Below are positions 22,025-33,327 of a stretch of 64,000 nt of DNA, piece by piece. This stretch comes from Rhabditophanes sp. KR3021 (Eukaryota > Nematoda > Chromadorea > Rhabditida > Alloionematidae). The DNA lies in contig CAUJLY010000006.1 in NCBI GenBank assembly GCA_963281155.1, positions 806,001 to 870,000 on the forward strand, written 5' to 3'. The stretch's first letter is position 1. Every line of letters starts with the position of its first letter. The notes under the pieces were generated by a model, which saw only the letters and a program-made list of their open reading frames with translations, was not told the origin of the DNA and did not search any database. The position numbers were made by a program, and so were the translations under genes.

Positions 22025-23114
22025 AATTGAACAAATTAAGGAATATGCTGTTTCTTAAAAATTCTCGCTTTTATAGAGACAAATAACTCACGTAGTGGGC
22101 TTGACAATTGCTTGTCATAAGTCGTTGTAAACTGCCTCATATATTTCAGATAATTTAAATGCCTTTGTTACTTAGATGCTATGAATCATCACATCTTAAA
22201 TAACATAACTTAATATTATGTTTTAAGCTAAAATATGTATGTTAAACATGTAAAAAACAATAAATGGCAAATATTAAAACGATCACTGTTTCTATCAAAG
22301 CCATTCTTTATATATGAGTGATATGAGTTATATGAATAATATTATATTTAGTGGCAACTTGGAATAACTCATTTGATTGAACTTCGTTTGTTTTGTTGCA
22401 GAAAAACGATCTTTGGCTGATAAAGCGAGGTTTAAGTAGAGGTGTAACTTTGTAATACAAATTAATTTAAAAAATGGTTATGCCATCTTGTAGCCCTTCA
22501 AAGATCGTATAAGATGCATTAAACTGTTCTTTTGAGCCATGTTTAAGAGTGGTGAGGGTATTAATTTCTCACCACATTCATCCTCATTTGGAGATGCTTT
22601 AACAGTTAAAATGAGAGAAAGAGTACAACCAAACTTAGAATAGTCACTTTATTAAACTAAATTCAAAAATAATATTTAAATATCACAACAGAAGTTTTTG
22701 AAATTCTATTTTTGATTAAAAAAAGTTGTTAAAGATACAATAGTTTCGAAATATACTGAAACATTTGTTTTTGATGGAGAGTCTGTTTTCAACTTACCGC
22801 CATTCAAAAGGATACAATCGCCTTATCTGCACTAATTGTAAATTGGCTAGGAAAATATTATCTCTCCATTATTTATGAAGCTGCCTACAATATCCGAAGT
22901 CAATTGCTTCGTCAAAAAGCAAAGACGTTAATTCAAAATATAATTAATTAGTAATTTAGGAACTCTGGCTTATTAAATTATATTAATCGTATGGTATGCA
23001 GAATTTATTTCACGTGTGAAAATAGGTATATTACAATAGTATGTAGGGGTTCAAAATATTATAATTGGTGATTTTTTGATCAAAAAATTGTTTTTTACTT
23101 CATCTTCGTTCAAT
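22025..23114. other. spacer with unassigned frames
   Basis: A plus-strand stretch near 22765-22880 has Cys-containing coding-like frames (YNRLICTNCKLARK), perhaps zinc-finger transposon debris. No model can be supported. Confidence 0.3.
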
Positions 23115-23723
23115 TTACTTAGCGGTGTCACATTTCTTGTCACATTGGGCTTGACATGCAGTTTGTGCAGAACAATCCTTTCCTTTGCAAGGATGAGCCT
23201 TTACGCATTGTGCATCGCAAAGTTTCTCACATTCCTCACTCTTTTGGTTTGATGTAGGGCATGCTTGTTTAGGACAATTCATCCCCAATACGCACTTTAA
23301 GACACATTCAATCAGACCATTATTTTTAAGGAGGCAATCGAGTCCAGTACATGTATCAACTTTTACACACGCTTCTACACAAGTAAGCAAACCAGCCTTC
23401 TCCTTTGCGCAATTGGCGGGGTCAGAAACTTTTTCGGCACATGCCATTCCTGTGACACATTTAAGAACACAGGCAACTAGATTTTTGTTTGATGTAAGAC
23501 AATCAACTCCCACGCATACACTACTCTTTGCACATGCAACAACACACTGAAGTACGCCTTGTCTGTCTTTCTCGCAGTCCTTTTCTTGATTAGGTAGGGT
23601 CTAAAAATGTAATTAATGTTTTCCAATTTAATAGTTTCTACTCACAGGAACTCCCGCTTGCCCACCATGTGGCATAAAAATGATGCCAATAAAGGCTAAA
23701 GTTAGAAAGATTGTAGTTTTCAT
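23115..23723 (-). CDS. secreted cysteine-rich repeat protein
   Basis: Exons 23723-23646 and 23600-23115, with a 45-bp phase-0 intron, encode 187 aa. A TATTTAAG lies at 23774-23781. Signal peptide MKTTIFLTLAFIGIIFMPHGGQA. The mature part has regular Cys spacing in repeated blocks of about 23 residues, such as LQCVVACAKSSVC, LVACVLKCVTGMAC, LTCVEACVKVDTC and IECVLKCVLGMNC, alternating with C..KD/DC segments. The last block is denser in Cys (CEKLCDAQCVKAHPCKGKDC). It resembles small disulfide-rich secreted repeats, but I do not know a named family. It sits between two other secreted genes on the same strand. Confidence 0.75.
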
Positions 23724-24721
23724 TGTTTAATGAAGAATCAAATGAATGATATAAAATGTATGAAAAACTTCTCCTTAAATAGCAGGAAAGTTTGTTTATT
23801 GAGCATATTAATTGGGAAAAGCAAGTTATCTATAAAAAGTCCTAGTTCATCCATATGTTGTCCTTTTATTAGATTCTTGATATGTTGTTTGAGACTCGTA
23901 CTTGTAGGTCCGTTTCAGAGTAAAAATCTCAAAAAACTGAATTCATTGATGCAAACATGATTATATTTAGTGAATAGCTTAATCGTTTGACACTAATCAT
24001 TGAATATAAACAGTTTTAAGCTTCAATAAATGAATTGAATGTGTTTAATTAGATTCAAACAAAGTGTTTTCCCATTGATTCCTTGTTATTGTAAACATAT
24101 TTATTTTCTACATTATTTGAGCGGTTTAAATCATTTCCGATCCTTTATGATCAAGAATGCAAGTAGTTTCGTATTACCAATTTTGTGCAATTAGGCCAAT
24201 TACATATGTTGTTTAAACGGCTTGTATTATTATATTGAAATTAACTACATTTGAGTTTTGATGAATATCCATTTAGTACATTCTTTCTTTTTATAATTTT
24301 AGTCTTTCTGATTAATAATTGTCATGAGTAATGAATTGATTACTCAAGATAAGTGGGATGTGTGGTGTTTTGTCATGTTTTTGGACAAACGGTGTTGGTT
24401 TGGGTCGTGTGGTATTTTTTTAATGAATAAAGTTATATAAAATAAGTGTGTGTTTTTGTCTATTTATACGCAAATAGATATCCCCATTTGTGACATTTAT
24501 GTATAAAAATAATCAATGTCAAGCAGGATCATGTCTTGATAATAGTTTGGCTTATATGATCAAAAAGCCTGCTTGCTTAGGTATTCATTTTTGTGCTTAA
24601 AATTTGTAAACTGACTTTTACAAATTACATAATTTAAAACATATGCAAATATTGCTTGACTTAATAAAATAAGATGTAATCATATTTATTGAAATAAAAG
24701 GACATTCAATTATTGCTAATA
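23724..24721. other. spacer
   Basis: A G/T-rich tract at about 24355-24420 can fold around TTTGTC...GACAAA. No RNA family was recognised. The frame at 23730-23960 runs through the promoter of the Cys-rich gene and is not a gene. Confidence 0.35.
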
Positions 24722-27700
24722 TTAAGAAGTCCAACCTAAACTAAAGCCCCTGTCAGATAGTGGATATTCAGACTTAAAAACAACTGTAACCATATTCTGA
24801 GTTGCATACAAAGTTGCATTTGCTGAATTAAGAATTACATGTCCAGAGTACGTTGCAAGTAATGGATATGATTCAGATGGTCCATCGTACAATGTTAAAG
24901 TTGTGTAAGCAGATTGGAGCGAAATTTCAGTAAAAGTTATATTCATTGACTGCTTTTCTGGAATACTAATTAAATAATGTTCATCAGCATAAGTATTATA
25001 ATTATTTGGGTAATTAGCACTGGCTAGGATTCCATTTATTCCACCAAATTTAACAATATTGGAACTATCGAGTTCATTGTAAAAGCCTGAAAATCCCGTG
25101 GCAACGTTGGATCTATCTGAGTGGAACCATAATGTCATAACATTTGAACTTGACTTTATTTGGGCAGATGGACTAGATCTTTGAAGAATACCTGAACTTG
25201 TATAAAAAGGTGTTGAAGTTGTGTCTGGACCATCATAAATTGATAATATATCAAAACCACTCTCGGTATTGAATGCAATAAAATCGAGTTCAATTCTTTT
25301 ACCTGGTTCCACAATAATATAGTAATAGCAGTCTTGATTGTTTGAGTATGCATTTGGATAGTTAGGAGATGTTATTTCCCCAAATCTATCTTGATACAAT
25401 TTTCTTGGACATCTAAAAATACTTGATTACAAAAATGTGATATTTAAAATTACGTTGGATCAGCATCTGTGGTGTTCCATGTGAAGCTAAAACCCCTACT
25501 AACATCGTTACTTTGAGCAGCAAAATAAACTAAAACTTGTGATGTTGATGTTGTGACAATTGTTGGGGAAGTTTGTGAGCCTGACAAACTACTAATCAAG
25601 TTTCTATTTTGAATTCCGCCATCATAAAAAGCTAATGAACTTCCGCTAGCTAATGAAAAAGAATCAACAGTAAAATCTATTGGATAACCATACAAATTTT
25701 GAATTACATAAACTTCTGTATCATGAACATTGTAATTTAATGGGAAATTATTACTATTAATTCGTCCTTCATTAGTATAATAAGTAATACTTTTTGTAGC
25801 ATCAATAGTTTCATAATGCAATTGCCACCCTTGAGCATTTATAGCATAATCAGAATAAAATACTAGAGTTAATACATTTTTGTAAGATGTGAATGATAAG
25901 GATGACAGTTGGGATGATAAATCGCCTGTGTATTTTCCAATTAGAGGGAAATTTGTGTCTTCACCATCATAAATTGCCAAATAATCACTATTTTGTTCAG
26001 TAATAAATGAGTCCATTGTTATTGAAATTCTTTTTGTCTGAGGAACTGTAATTTGCATGACGCAGTTAACATTATTTGGATAATTTCCATCAAAACCTGG
26101 CGACGAAATGATTCCTTTTGGCTGGGTAAAAGATGCTGTCCCGCAACTAAAAATTATTTAAATGTTGCAATTTTAAAGTCAACTTACAGTCCAGATATTT
26201 TTTGAGTATTCCAGCTCAAGGATAATGCACAATTATCTATACTACCCGAAACTTGTTTAATAGAAAATGATAAATAATTATAGTTGGACGAATACTCTAT
26301 AGGGCTTGAATAAACTGCATTTCCAGTTAAAGTTCCAAGAATAAGTGATTGTTTTAATGGACCATCAAAAATAGTTAAAACTGTACCAACACATTCAAAA
26401 TTTGATATTTGAAGATTTATTTGGGAATACATAGGTACTCTAATAATGTATGAATAGTCTGTATTATTTGCAAAATTTTGAGGTAAATTTAAGTTAGTTA
26501 ATGAACCTGTCGTTGTATTAATATATTGTACAGAAGGAAAAGATTTTGATATATATGTGGCTGACCATCCTTTAGCAACTATGCTACTATCTGAATGAAA
26601 TTGCAATCCCATGTAATTGGATGCTGAAACAAAATTGTAACTTTGACCCAAGTTAGTTAACCGTCCTGTCAATCGTTTTAATGATGTTCTTTCACCATAA
26701 ATTTGAAGATAATCATAGCCACTTTGTGTCACAAAATCGTTAATTGTAAGCAAAATTCTCTCTCCAACGGCAGCATTAATTTGATAATAACAATCAAGAT
26801 AGTTCAAATAATTTTGAGGATAGTTAGTAGAGGTAAGAATTCCTGTTGGTTTATTATACAATGAGGATGGACAACTAAAGAATAATGCAAGAATTTAAAA
26901 AATAAATTACCTATTAAGTCTATATGCTGTCGTTGTCGATGACAATATATCTGTCGTTGTGGATGACGGAACTGGTGTAGATGACCCCCCTGTTCCCAAA
27001 TTTGCAACTAATTGAGGAGTCCATGAAATTTGCCATCCTTTGTATTTAACATCTGTTTTAGTAGGGAAAAAATAAATTGAAACAATTGTGCCAGTTGATG
27101 TTATTGTCAAAGGTACGGATGTTTTTTGTCCAGTCAGTGATAGAAGCTTTGGAGAATAACGAGTACGACCATCATAAACAAACAAAGTATAATCATTTTC
27201 TGGAATTTGAAGGATATCAAATGTAAGAATTATTGGTTGATCTGCTGAGATAATATTAAGTTGATTTTCTGAACTGTCATAATTTGTTGAAAAATTGGTG
27301 CTAGTAATTACTCCATTATTAGCAACCAAGTTTAAGTTGCTGTTAACTGATAATGTTGAATAAGAAGCATGCCATGAGAAAATAGATTCGGAAGTTGAGG
27401 TATGTGAAACGATTGTTAAAGCATTGCCACTCGAAGTAATATCCGAATTTAAACATGTTTCTTTGTTTGCTTCTGAACAAGTAGCAATAACTAAGTTTGA
27501 AGCATAGCTGCCGTCATAAATTGTAATGTAATTTGCACTCAATTCAGAGAAAAAATCGTCCAAATGTAATTGAATTTTTCTGTTTGGGGCAACTTGAATA
27601 GTGTATTGACAATCAAGATTAATGAAAGTATTAAAATATTCTTGTCCTTTACTTATTACTCCTTTAGGGTTAGTGTAGAATTTTGATGGACATCTAAAAT

Positions 27701-27861
27701 AAAATTAAAACTTGTTAAAAGTTAAATCAAACATACACAGTAAATGCATCTCTACATTTTCCTAATTCTGCATCATACTCTAAGCCTTTTTTACAAGTAT
27801 TCGCCGAAGCAACAGCAATCAAAGCAGCAGCAAGAAAAAACTCAAATACTATAAGTTTCAT
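24722..27861 (-). CDS. eight-CUB-domain secreted protein
   Basis: Five exons (27861-27737, 27693-26911, 26874-26188, 26146-25454, 25412-24722), with introns of 36-43 bp all in phase 2, encode 992 aa. TATATAAA lies about 31-38 bases upstream. Exon 1 encodes the signal peptide (MKLIVFEFFLAAALIAVASA) and CKKGLEYDAELGKC. Each of exons 2-5 starts just before a Cys (CPSKFY, CPSSLY, CGTASF, CPRKLY) and encodes two CUB domains: the first with P.G.I.S..YP.NY...DC.Y.I, the calcium-site-like YDYLQIY/FDILSIYDG block and a W at the end; the second lacking the opening Cys pair. Exon 2 also has a Ser/Thr linker (PVPSSTTTDILSSTTT). CUB domains bind proteins or glycans extracellularly; nematode CUB proteins often act in pathogen response. 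No membrane anchor or protease domain, so it is a pure-CUB secreted protein. Confidence 0.9.
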
Positions 27862-28643
27862 TTGACTTATTCAACACAGAAAATACGTGCTTTATATAAA
27901 AAATATTATCTAACTTCTTGATATGATTAAGAAGTTATTACCACCAATCCGTACATATATTTTTTATCAATTTTTGATAATTATTTCTTTAATAACATAT
28001 TTAGATCCTTAAACTGATAAGAATGAGCGAAATTGATACTTAGTATCTAATAAAGATTATTTTACTCATTAAAGACTAAAAATAATGATCTGGATATGTG
28101 TAAAACTGCTAAATTGCTCTCCAAAATGTATTAGTTGACATTACAAAACTATTATCTTTTTAAATGATTAGTTCAAATCTGAACTTATTTTATTTGCTTA
28201 ATTGTGTATGATTGAAGTTATGTCCTACATTTTAAAAGAATGACAAAAATATTTCACAACATTTTAATTTAATAACGACATGGCATATCAACATATAAAT
28301 GTAAATCTAACTTAAATTTTAAAAACATATTACAAGTGCACAATTATCTAGGCTTTATATTCTTTTAAATAGTGTTGAATATAAACTGTAAAATTATTGA
28401 TATTACTTTGTGAATAAAATGTGTAAAATTGTATCAATTAAATTGCAGTTTTTATTGCTTCGTTTGTATTATAGACAATTAAAATGGTATTTTATAAATT
28501 AGAGATGAATTAAGTTGTCGTTTTGTTTGTAATAAATTTAAACTATAAAGTAAGAGATAAAAAAAGTCGATTTATTTGCAACTTAGATGTTAAGCAAGGT
28601 GAAATATACGTTTTAGTTCATATTACTTGATTCGTCTTTTAAC
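27862..28643. other. spacer
   Basis: The first 40 bases are the CUB gene's core promoter. The rest is AT-rich with no supportable feature. Confidence 0.4.
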
Positions 28644-29190
28644 TCATATCTGGCTAACTATGATTTCTTTTTTGGCTACCATGAAGGTACTAAAAAACAA
28701 AAATTGATAGGGTAATTTTGCTACTACATAAACACCAATTAAAATGACAAAATGAACGCAAAATTGAATTGCAGAAACATGAATCACATCAAAATCTCTT
28801 AGACCGTCATCTTCTAGAGTAAGTGAAAGGAATATTGCTGATGCGTGAAGTTGAATTGTCGATGGGCAAATATAATAGCAAAACCCTGTACAAAAAATGT
28901 CATGAGCAACGTAAAAAGGGCATACAAACAAGTTTATCTTGGCGATCTTAGACGAAATGTTCAACTTACACGTTAAGTCTGTCTACTTCGTTGTCAATTT
29001 AGCACGTAGACCAGGGTGGGTTGGATATCTACAGGTAAAATTAGATTTATCTTAAAAAGTAAATCTCTCATTCGCTTCCCAAAATTGTAATAATAAAGTA
29101 CTGTACGTAAAAAGACATATAACTGGTAATGATACACTCAATGCATAGACATGCATAAAGGTAGACAAGAACATCTTCAAATTGAGTGTG
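28644..29190 (-). pseudogene. multi-spanning membrane protein remnant
   Basis: The minus strand from about 29190 encodes LKMFLSTFMHVYALSVSLPVI then CLFTYSTLLLQFW before a stop. From 28964 a second frame begins (MNISSKIAKINLFVCPFYV...) with hydrophobic segments HASAIFLSL and FVILIGVYVVAKLPYQFLFF. The two halves are in different frames with no clear splice. This looks like a damaged serpentine receptor, the same class of gene that litters the window, but no class signature is clear. Confidence 0.35.
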
Positions 29191-29390
29191 ATTAATCTAT
29201 AAATAGAAATTATTAAATTAAATAAATTAGTTCTTTTGGACTTATTTTAATATCATCAATAAATAGATTTGATCTGTAAAGGAGCGTCTATTATTAAAAT
29301 ATTATGTGAGTATTGTATGGAAATTCCCTATATTTATTTACTATTTATATAAGTCATTTAATATAATAAAGATGGATTGGTTTATTTAAG

Positions 29391-29468
29391 ATGTTACCCG
29401 CTCTGCTCACTTACTCTTTAGGATTCCTCCTCTGCCAGTGCTTCAGCCAACAAAACAAACAACCATAA
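29391..29468 (+). pseudogene. orphan signal-peptide ORF
   Basis: ATG at 29391 encodes MLPALLTYSLGFLLCQCFSQ and five more residues, then TAA. It is a textbook signal peptide with nothing attached and is more GC-rich than its surroundings. A TATATAA lies about 40 bases upstream (29346-29352). It is probably the remnant of a secreted-protein gene, like the fragment at 910 and the frame at 52021. Confidence 0.35.
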
Positions 29469-30224
29469 TATTTTTCTAATATAGTTTATGTATGTACGAA
29501 GCATATGATAAATGGCGTTCATTAATTTTGATTGTAGTTGAAGTTTTTTTTCAAACAGGAATCATCAATTTATTTGCTTTTCACTTTAAACTTTATTCTA
29601 AGTAAATTTAATTTTAACACACCATTTAATAAGGTACGGAAAATAAATGAATAGTTTGTAGACAAATATGTTGTAAATATTTATTAATAAAGGTGTAAAA
29701 ACATGCATAAAAAGAAGTTAATATAATTGTTTTATACTTATGTTTTTATGACGCATAATATATGTATATCCAAAGCATTTTTTATAAAATAGAAGTGTAA
29801 ATGAATCATTCTAATAATAAAAGTAATGTTTACTTGGAAGCGTCACTTTGCCATGCATTTGAACATATAGTTTGATAAACACCACTCGTTGCTTTAAAAA
29901 TAACAAAAATAATAAGATTATTACAATTTTTAAATTGCATCAACTCTTTTTGTTTTTAGATGTTATTTCAGACTTTGAACACAAGATCAGCAAAATGTAA
30001 CTTTTAAAGAAATATTTACGTAAACATTTATTGAAAAAATTTATAATTAAAACATGCTTCAATTTAATAAAAGGTCCAATCAAAACTTTTTGATTATTTT
30101 TCTAACATCTGAGTTACATAAATAAATTGAGCGTAAAACTTTTGTCAAAAGTATTCTCTTTTATTGACACTGCTCAGTCGGTTTTATTATTTAGAATGAT
30201 GCCTATCACTTTAATTGTGAAGAG
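29469..30224. other. AT-rich spacer
   Basis: Nothing supportable was found. Confidence 0.4.
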
Positions 30225-30458
30225 ATGTCAAAATATCAAACCATTATCTCAGTTAAAGATACATCTACGCTGATTACTCTAAATCGCTTGAGTTTGAATA
30301 AATTGGAGACAATAAGAAAAAGTCTTCTGAAATTAGAATTTAACTTCTTTCTGGGTGTTAAAATCATAACAAATTACATCAACGACAATTCTTGTGAAGT
30401 GTCCTATCAGATGTTAGATTTTGCGATTCACAGTTTGTCTAGCAAAGACCCTTTTTAA
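30225..30458 (+). CDS. short ORF, unknown
   Basis: A 77-codon frame with an ATG (MSKYQTIISVKDTSTLITL...). It encodes alternating hydrophobic and basic residues without signal peptide or motif. It vaguely resembles the frame at 47137 (both have a hydrophobic-Gly-hydrophobic II.YIN core), which could mean remnants of one family. It may be a fragment or a chance frame. Confidence 0.25.
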   Translation: MSKYQTIISVKDTSTLITLNRLSLNKLETIRKSLLKLEFNFFLGVKIITNYINDNSCEVSYQMLDFAIHSLSSKDPF

Positions 30459-30927
30459 ATTCTTTGTGTACCAACATCAGAAAATTCTTAATTGCATTAT
30501 GCTAACAATATAATGGTAGAAATGTGATCATGATATGACTCCTTCGTCATCGGATAGACATCTGACGATTGAGAGGGAGGACACCTCTTTCTACACTAAT
30601 CATATCAAAAACTCATCTCATCACCGACTTGCAACATCTGCTAAACAATAGAAACATCATCTATTGAGCCTAAACTGTACTACATATTAACAAAGTTTAT
30701 ATAAGGTTTAGCAATAAAAATCTTAAGGTGAACGGTATGGCTCCGTGGGTTCGCTTTAAGAGACTCTCCGGTAATTAGTGGAAGGTATGTCTTTTAGAAC
30801 CGACATATATTTACTTAGCTAGGTAAAAATAAACCATGGGCAATAATTCTTCATAAGACCTAGTGTTGGAAAATGATATGTAAGAATGGATATAAATGAC
30901 TTAAGCACAAATCGACGAAAAAAATAC
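30459..30927. other. spacer before the tRNA field
   Basis: Two GC-richer stretches (30540-30600 and 30730-30780) contain tRNA-like words such as GGTTCGC, but no cloverleaf can be drawn. Confidence 0.3.
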
Positions 30928-30999
30928 TGGAGGCTGCGGGGTTTGAACCCGCGACATCTCGCATGCGAAGCGAGCACTCTACCACTGAGCTAAGCCCCC
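30928..30999 (-). tRNA. tRNA-Ala (CGC)
   Basis: 72-nt cloverleaf. Acceptor GGGGGCT pairs with AGCCTCC, D stem GCTC/GAGT, anticodon loop TTCGCAT, T arm GGTTCAAACC. An A-run at the plus-strand side supplies a pol III T-run terminator. Nearly identical to the Ala(TGC) gene at 40531. Confidence 0.92.
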
Positions 31000-31087
31000 T
31001 AATATCCATTGACCTCCCGAACATCCTTTCTCACTCAATTCGTTTGATTTATGGTCAAAAGCGCATAACTAACATTACAAAAAAGTA

Positions 31088-31159
31088 AGGGGACACCCGG
31101 GTTCGAACCAGGGACCTCACGATCTGCAATCGCATGCTCTACCACTGAGCTATATCCCC
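31088..31159 (-). tRNA. tRNA-Cys (GCA)
   Basis: 72-nt cloverleaf, acceptor GGGGATA/TGTCCCC, anticodon loop TTGCAGA, T loop TTCGAAC. An identical body occurs on the plus strand at 40163. One acceptor pair is non-canonical (A5-T68 and T6-G67 pair; A7-T66). Confidence 0.92.
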
Positions 31160-31316
31160 TGTATTAAGTCAAAATTATATCTAAATCAAGTTAGTATAAT
31201 AGATGATTATGAATCAAAAATGAAGTTTTTAAATAAAAAACTATTTTCTACGATATTGAGATTTGATTTAAAGTGTTTTAGAGCAATTATTTATCATCTC
31301 ATTTCTTCAAAAAGAT

Positions 31317-31402
31317 TCCGACCAACCGGATTTGAACCAGTGACCTAAGGATAACAGTGTTGACTCTACAGTCCTCCGCTCTACCAACTGAGCTATGGTC
31401 GG
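31317..31402 (-). tRNA. tRNA-Tyr (GTA) with 13-nt intron
   Basis: Acceptor CCGACCA/TGGTCGG, D stem GCTC/GAGC, anticodon stem GAGGA/TCCTT, loop CTGTAG then a 13-nt intron (AGTCAACACTGTT) and A. The intron lies at the canonical position after base 37, as in other eukaryotic Tyr tRNAs. Mature length 73 nt. Confidence 0.92.
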
Positions 31403-31658
31403 GTGAAAGCTTTCATTTCACATTTCATAGTAACATTACAAATTTGACAATATCTAATTTATTTTACTTATTTTGAATGACTCTGAATAGGAAAGCAAAG
31501 GAATATTATTATTTAAAATATGTAATGATAATAAAATGTTCTAATGCACATATTTGCTTAATTTATTAAAAGAAACCATATTTCCAGAACAGTTGAATGT
31601 AAATATTAGTCGCTTTTATTTAATTGTGCTTACAACAGATTCTAAATTTTGAATGATG

Positions 31659-31700
31659 ACTCAGGACTTTGAATCCTGCGACCCGAGTTCAAATCTTGGC
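31659..31700 (+). pseudogene. tRNA-Gln (TTG) 3' fragment
   Basis: Matches the intact Gln tRNA at 42474 from the base before the anticodon stem (ACTCAGGACTTTGAATCC) through the T arm and then diverges (TCTTGGCGCA in place of TCTCGGTGGAA). The acceptor and D arm are absent. It is a truncated relic. Confidence 0.75.
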
Positions 31701-31865
31701 GCAATTTTCTTTTTCATATTTATTTAAATAACATATAGTATTACGTTGTTACATCCATAATAAATGATTTTTACAATGCAAGTAATAATTTATTGGGAAG
31801 ACGAAATAATCGTGATTGGAAATATTTCGTGAAAATATTATGATCGCACTATTGTGTTTATGATA

Positions 31866-31947
31866 GGTCAGATGGCCGAGCGGTCTAAGGCGCTGGTTTA
31901 AGGCACCAGTCTCTTCGGAGGCGTGGGTTCGAATCCCACTTTGATCA
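31866..31947 (+). tRNA. tRNA-Leu (AAG)
   Basis: 82 nt with a long variable arm (TCTCTTCGGAGG hairpin). Anticodon loop TTAAGGC. Acceptor GGTCAGA/TTTGATC with G-T pairs. A T-run terminator (CCCTTTTTG) follows within 10 bases. Confidence 0.92.
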
Positions 31948-32077
31948 AATTCCCTTTTTGCAAATAAATATAAATTTATTTACTAAAGAAGTTTGGTGAA
32001 AGTTTTTAATATAATTTCTTTTTATTTTAAACGTAGATTAATATGCAAATTTTGGCATTGGATGGGCAAAAAATAAG

Positions 32078-32133
32078 CCCCCCGCGACCGTTAGATTAAA
32101 AGTCTAACGCTCTACCAATTGAGCTAGGGAGGC
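32078..32133 (-). pseudogene. tRNA-Lys (TTT), T arm deleted
   Basis: Acceptor GCCTCCC, D arm GCTCAATTGGTAGAGC and anticodon arm TTAGA-CTTTTAA-TCTAA are intact, but CGCGGG then runs directly into GGGC. The T loop and one T-stem strand are missing, so it cannot fold as a tRNA. Confidence 0.8.
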
Positions 32134-32321
32134 ATATCAATCCAATTTCGATAAGGATTTGTAGCATTTTTTATTTATCCCACAAGCAAACATATTTATT
32201 TTCATAAACATTTAACTATTCAAATGGAACGAAATTAGCTAGTCCAAATACAAAAATAATGTTTACCGTGTCCTGTGCTTTTCATAAAGTGTTTAGCAAA
32301 AAATCTACCTTTCGAAGATAT

Positions 32322-32323
32322 GC

Positions 32324-32381
<58 letters not shown>

Positions 32382-32395
32382 TCCACCCGGTGGCG
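32322..32395 (+). tRNA. tRNA-Asn (GTT)
   Basis: 74 nt, anticodon stem TTCGG-CTGTTAA-CCGAA. Acceptor GCCTCCG/CGGTGGC has a T-T mismatch at pair 4-69, shared with the three other Asn copies in the window (39986, 43940, 48352). Confidence 0.92.
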
Positions 32396-32702
32396 ACATC
32401 TTTTTTGAATATTTTATTAAATCTCTGCACCATTAATTCAAAATCATACATATTGCGGTTAAATATCTAAGTCTATTTAGTAATTATGCAATTAATTGTT
32501 GCATATTTATCCATATTTTAATAAATAAAGAACTTATCTTTATACTCTTTCTATCACGAATTGAAAGTAAATATCAAATAAAGTATACATTTTTTTAATC
32601 TTTTTATTAATTAAACTATTTTTAATTACATCTCAATTAGTTTATACCTTAATCTGAAGCAAAATTTATATAGAACATTTATGCGAAATATATCAAAAAA
32701 GT

Positions 32703-32793
32703 CTGCTCCATACCAGGCTCGAACTGGTGACCTTGGCATTTCTTAGGTGTAACTTATAAGTACCACGCGCTAACCAACTGCGCTAATGGAGCA
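32703..32793 (-). tRNA. tRNA-Ile (TAT) with intron
   Basis: Acceptor TGCTCCA/TGGAGCA, anticodon stem TGGTA/TGCCA, loop CTTATA followed by an intron of about 15 nt (AGTTACACCTAAGAA) and A. The intron sits after base 37, usual for Ile(TAT) genes. Confidence 0.9.
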
Positions 32794-32887
32794 ACATAGG
32801 GCGTTGTTCCCAGTAACAGTTTGTTTCATGCTTAAAAGATGTTCCATTTTTTTTCACTAATTATCAACTAAAATGGTTTAAAAAGGA

Positions 32888-32960
32888 TGATCCATGTGAG
32901 GCTCAAACTCACGACCTTCAGATTATGAGACTGACGCGCTGCCGGCTGTGCCAACGAAGC
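32888..32960 (-). pseudogene. tRNA-Met (CAT), degraded copy
   Basis: Same body as the intact Met tRNA at 43781 with the CTCATAA anticodon loop, but with changes at key sites: acceptor GCTTCGT/ATGGATC has a C-T mismatch, the D stem has A opposite C, and the T loop reads TTTGAGC instead of TTCGAGC. Probably inactive. Confidence 0.6.
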
Positions 32961-33162
32961 TTGCAATACTTCTTTTGATCACCGAAATCAAGCACTCATC
33001 ACATTAAACATAATTAATTTATTGATCTATTTACTTAAATGACTGCAAACTAGGTCATTTGTTCACATGCCATACATAGCTCAAGTGTTGTCATAATATT
33101 CCTCTAACCCAGTCGGTCTGTAAGATTAGGCGCGTTCATTTAGCCATTCTATTACAGCTCAT

Positions 33163-33327
33163 AAACTTACCTGAGTATTGGGTTTGGATTCTTCAATAAC
33201 GATTCCACCCCGAGATGAGGCTTCACCATTGCACTTTAGGTTGAAGTTGATCCTCGAGGCAATTTCTAACGAAGTTCGCCTATACTTCAATTTTTGCGTT
33301 TGGAAGTCTGCGTTCGCGCAACTTCCT
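33163..33327 (+). ncRNA. U1 spliceosomal snRNA
   Basis: Begins AAACTTACCTG, the 5'-splice-site-pairing end of nematode U1. Next come the stem-loop I region (GATGAGGCTTCACC), a stem-loop II with the U1A-binding loop ATTGCAC, a Sm site (CAATTTTTGCG) and a 3' terminal hairpin (GGAAGTCTGCGTTCGCGCAACTTCC region). Length is about 165 nt, as in other animals. A block at about 33100-33131 (CCTCTAACCC...) lies at the usual place for a proximal sequence element. It is embedded in the tRNA field. Confidence 0.92.

Noticed and set aside
23730..23960. 76-codon frame on the plus strand
   Set aside because: Runs through the promoter region of the Cys-rich gene.
24355..24420. Possible spliced-leader RNA gene
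   Set aside because: G/T-rich hairpin near a T-run, but no spliced-leader sequence and no proper Sm site order.
30540..30780. tRNA-like GC-rich words before the tRNA field
   Set aside because: No cloverleaf could be folded.
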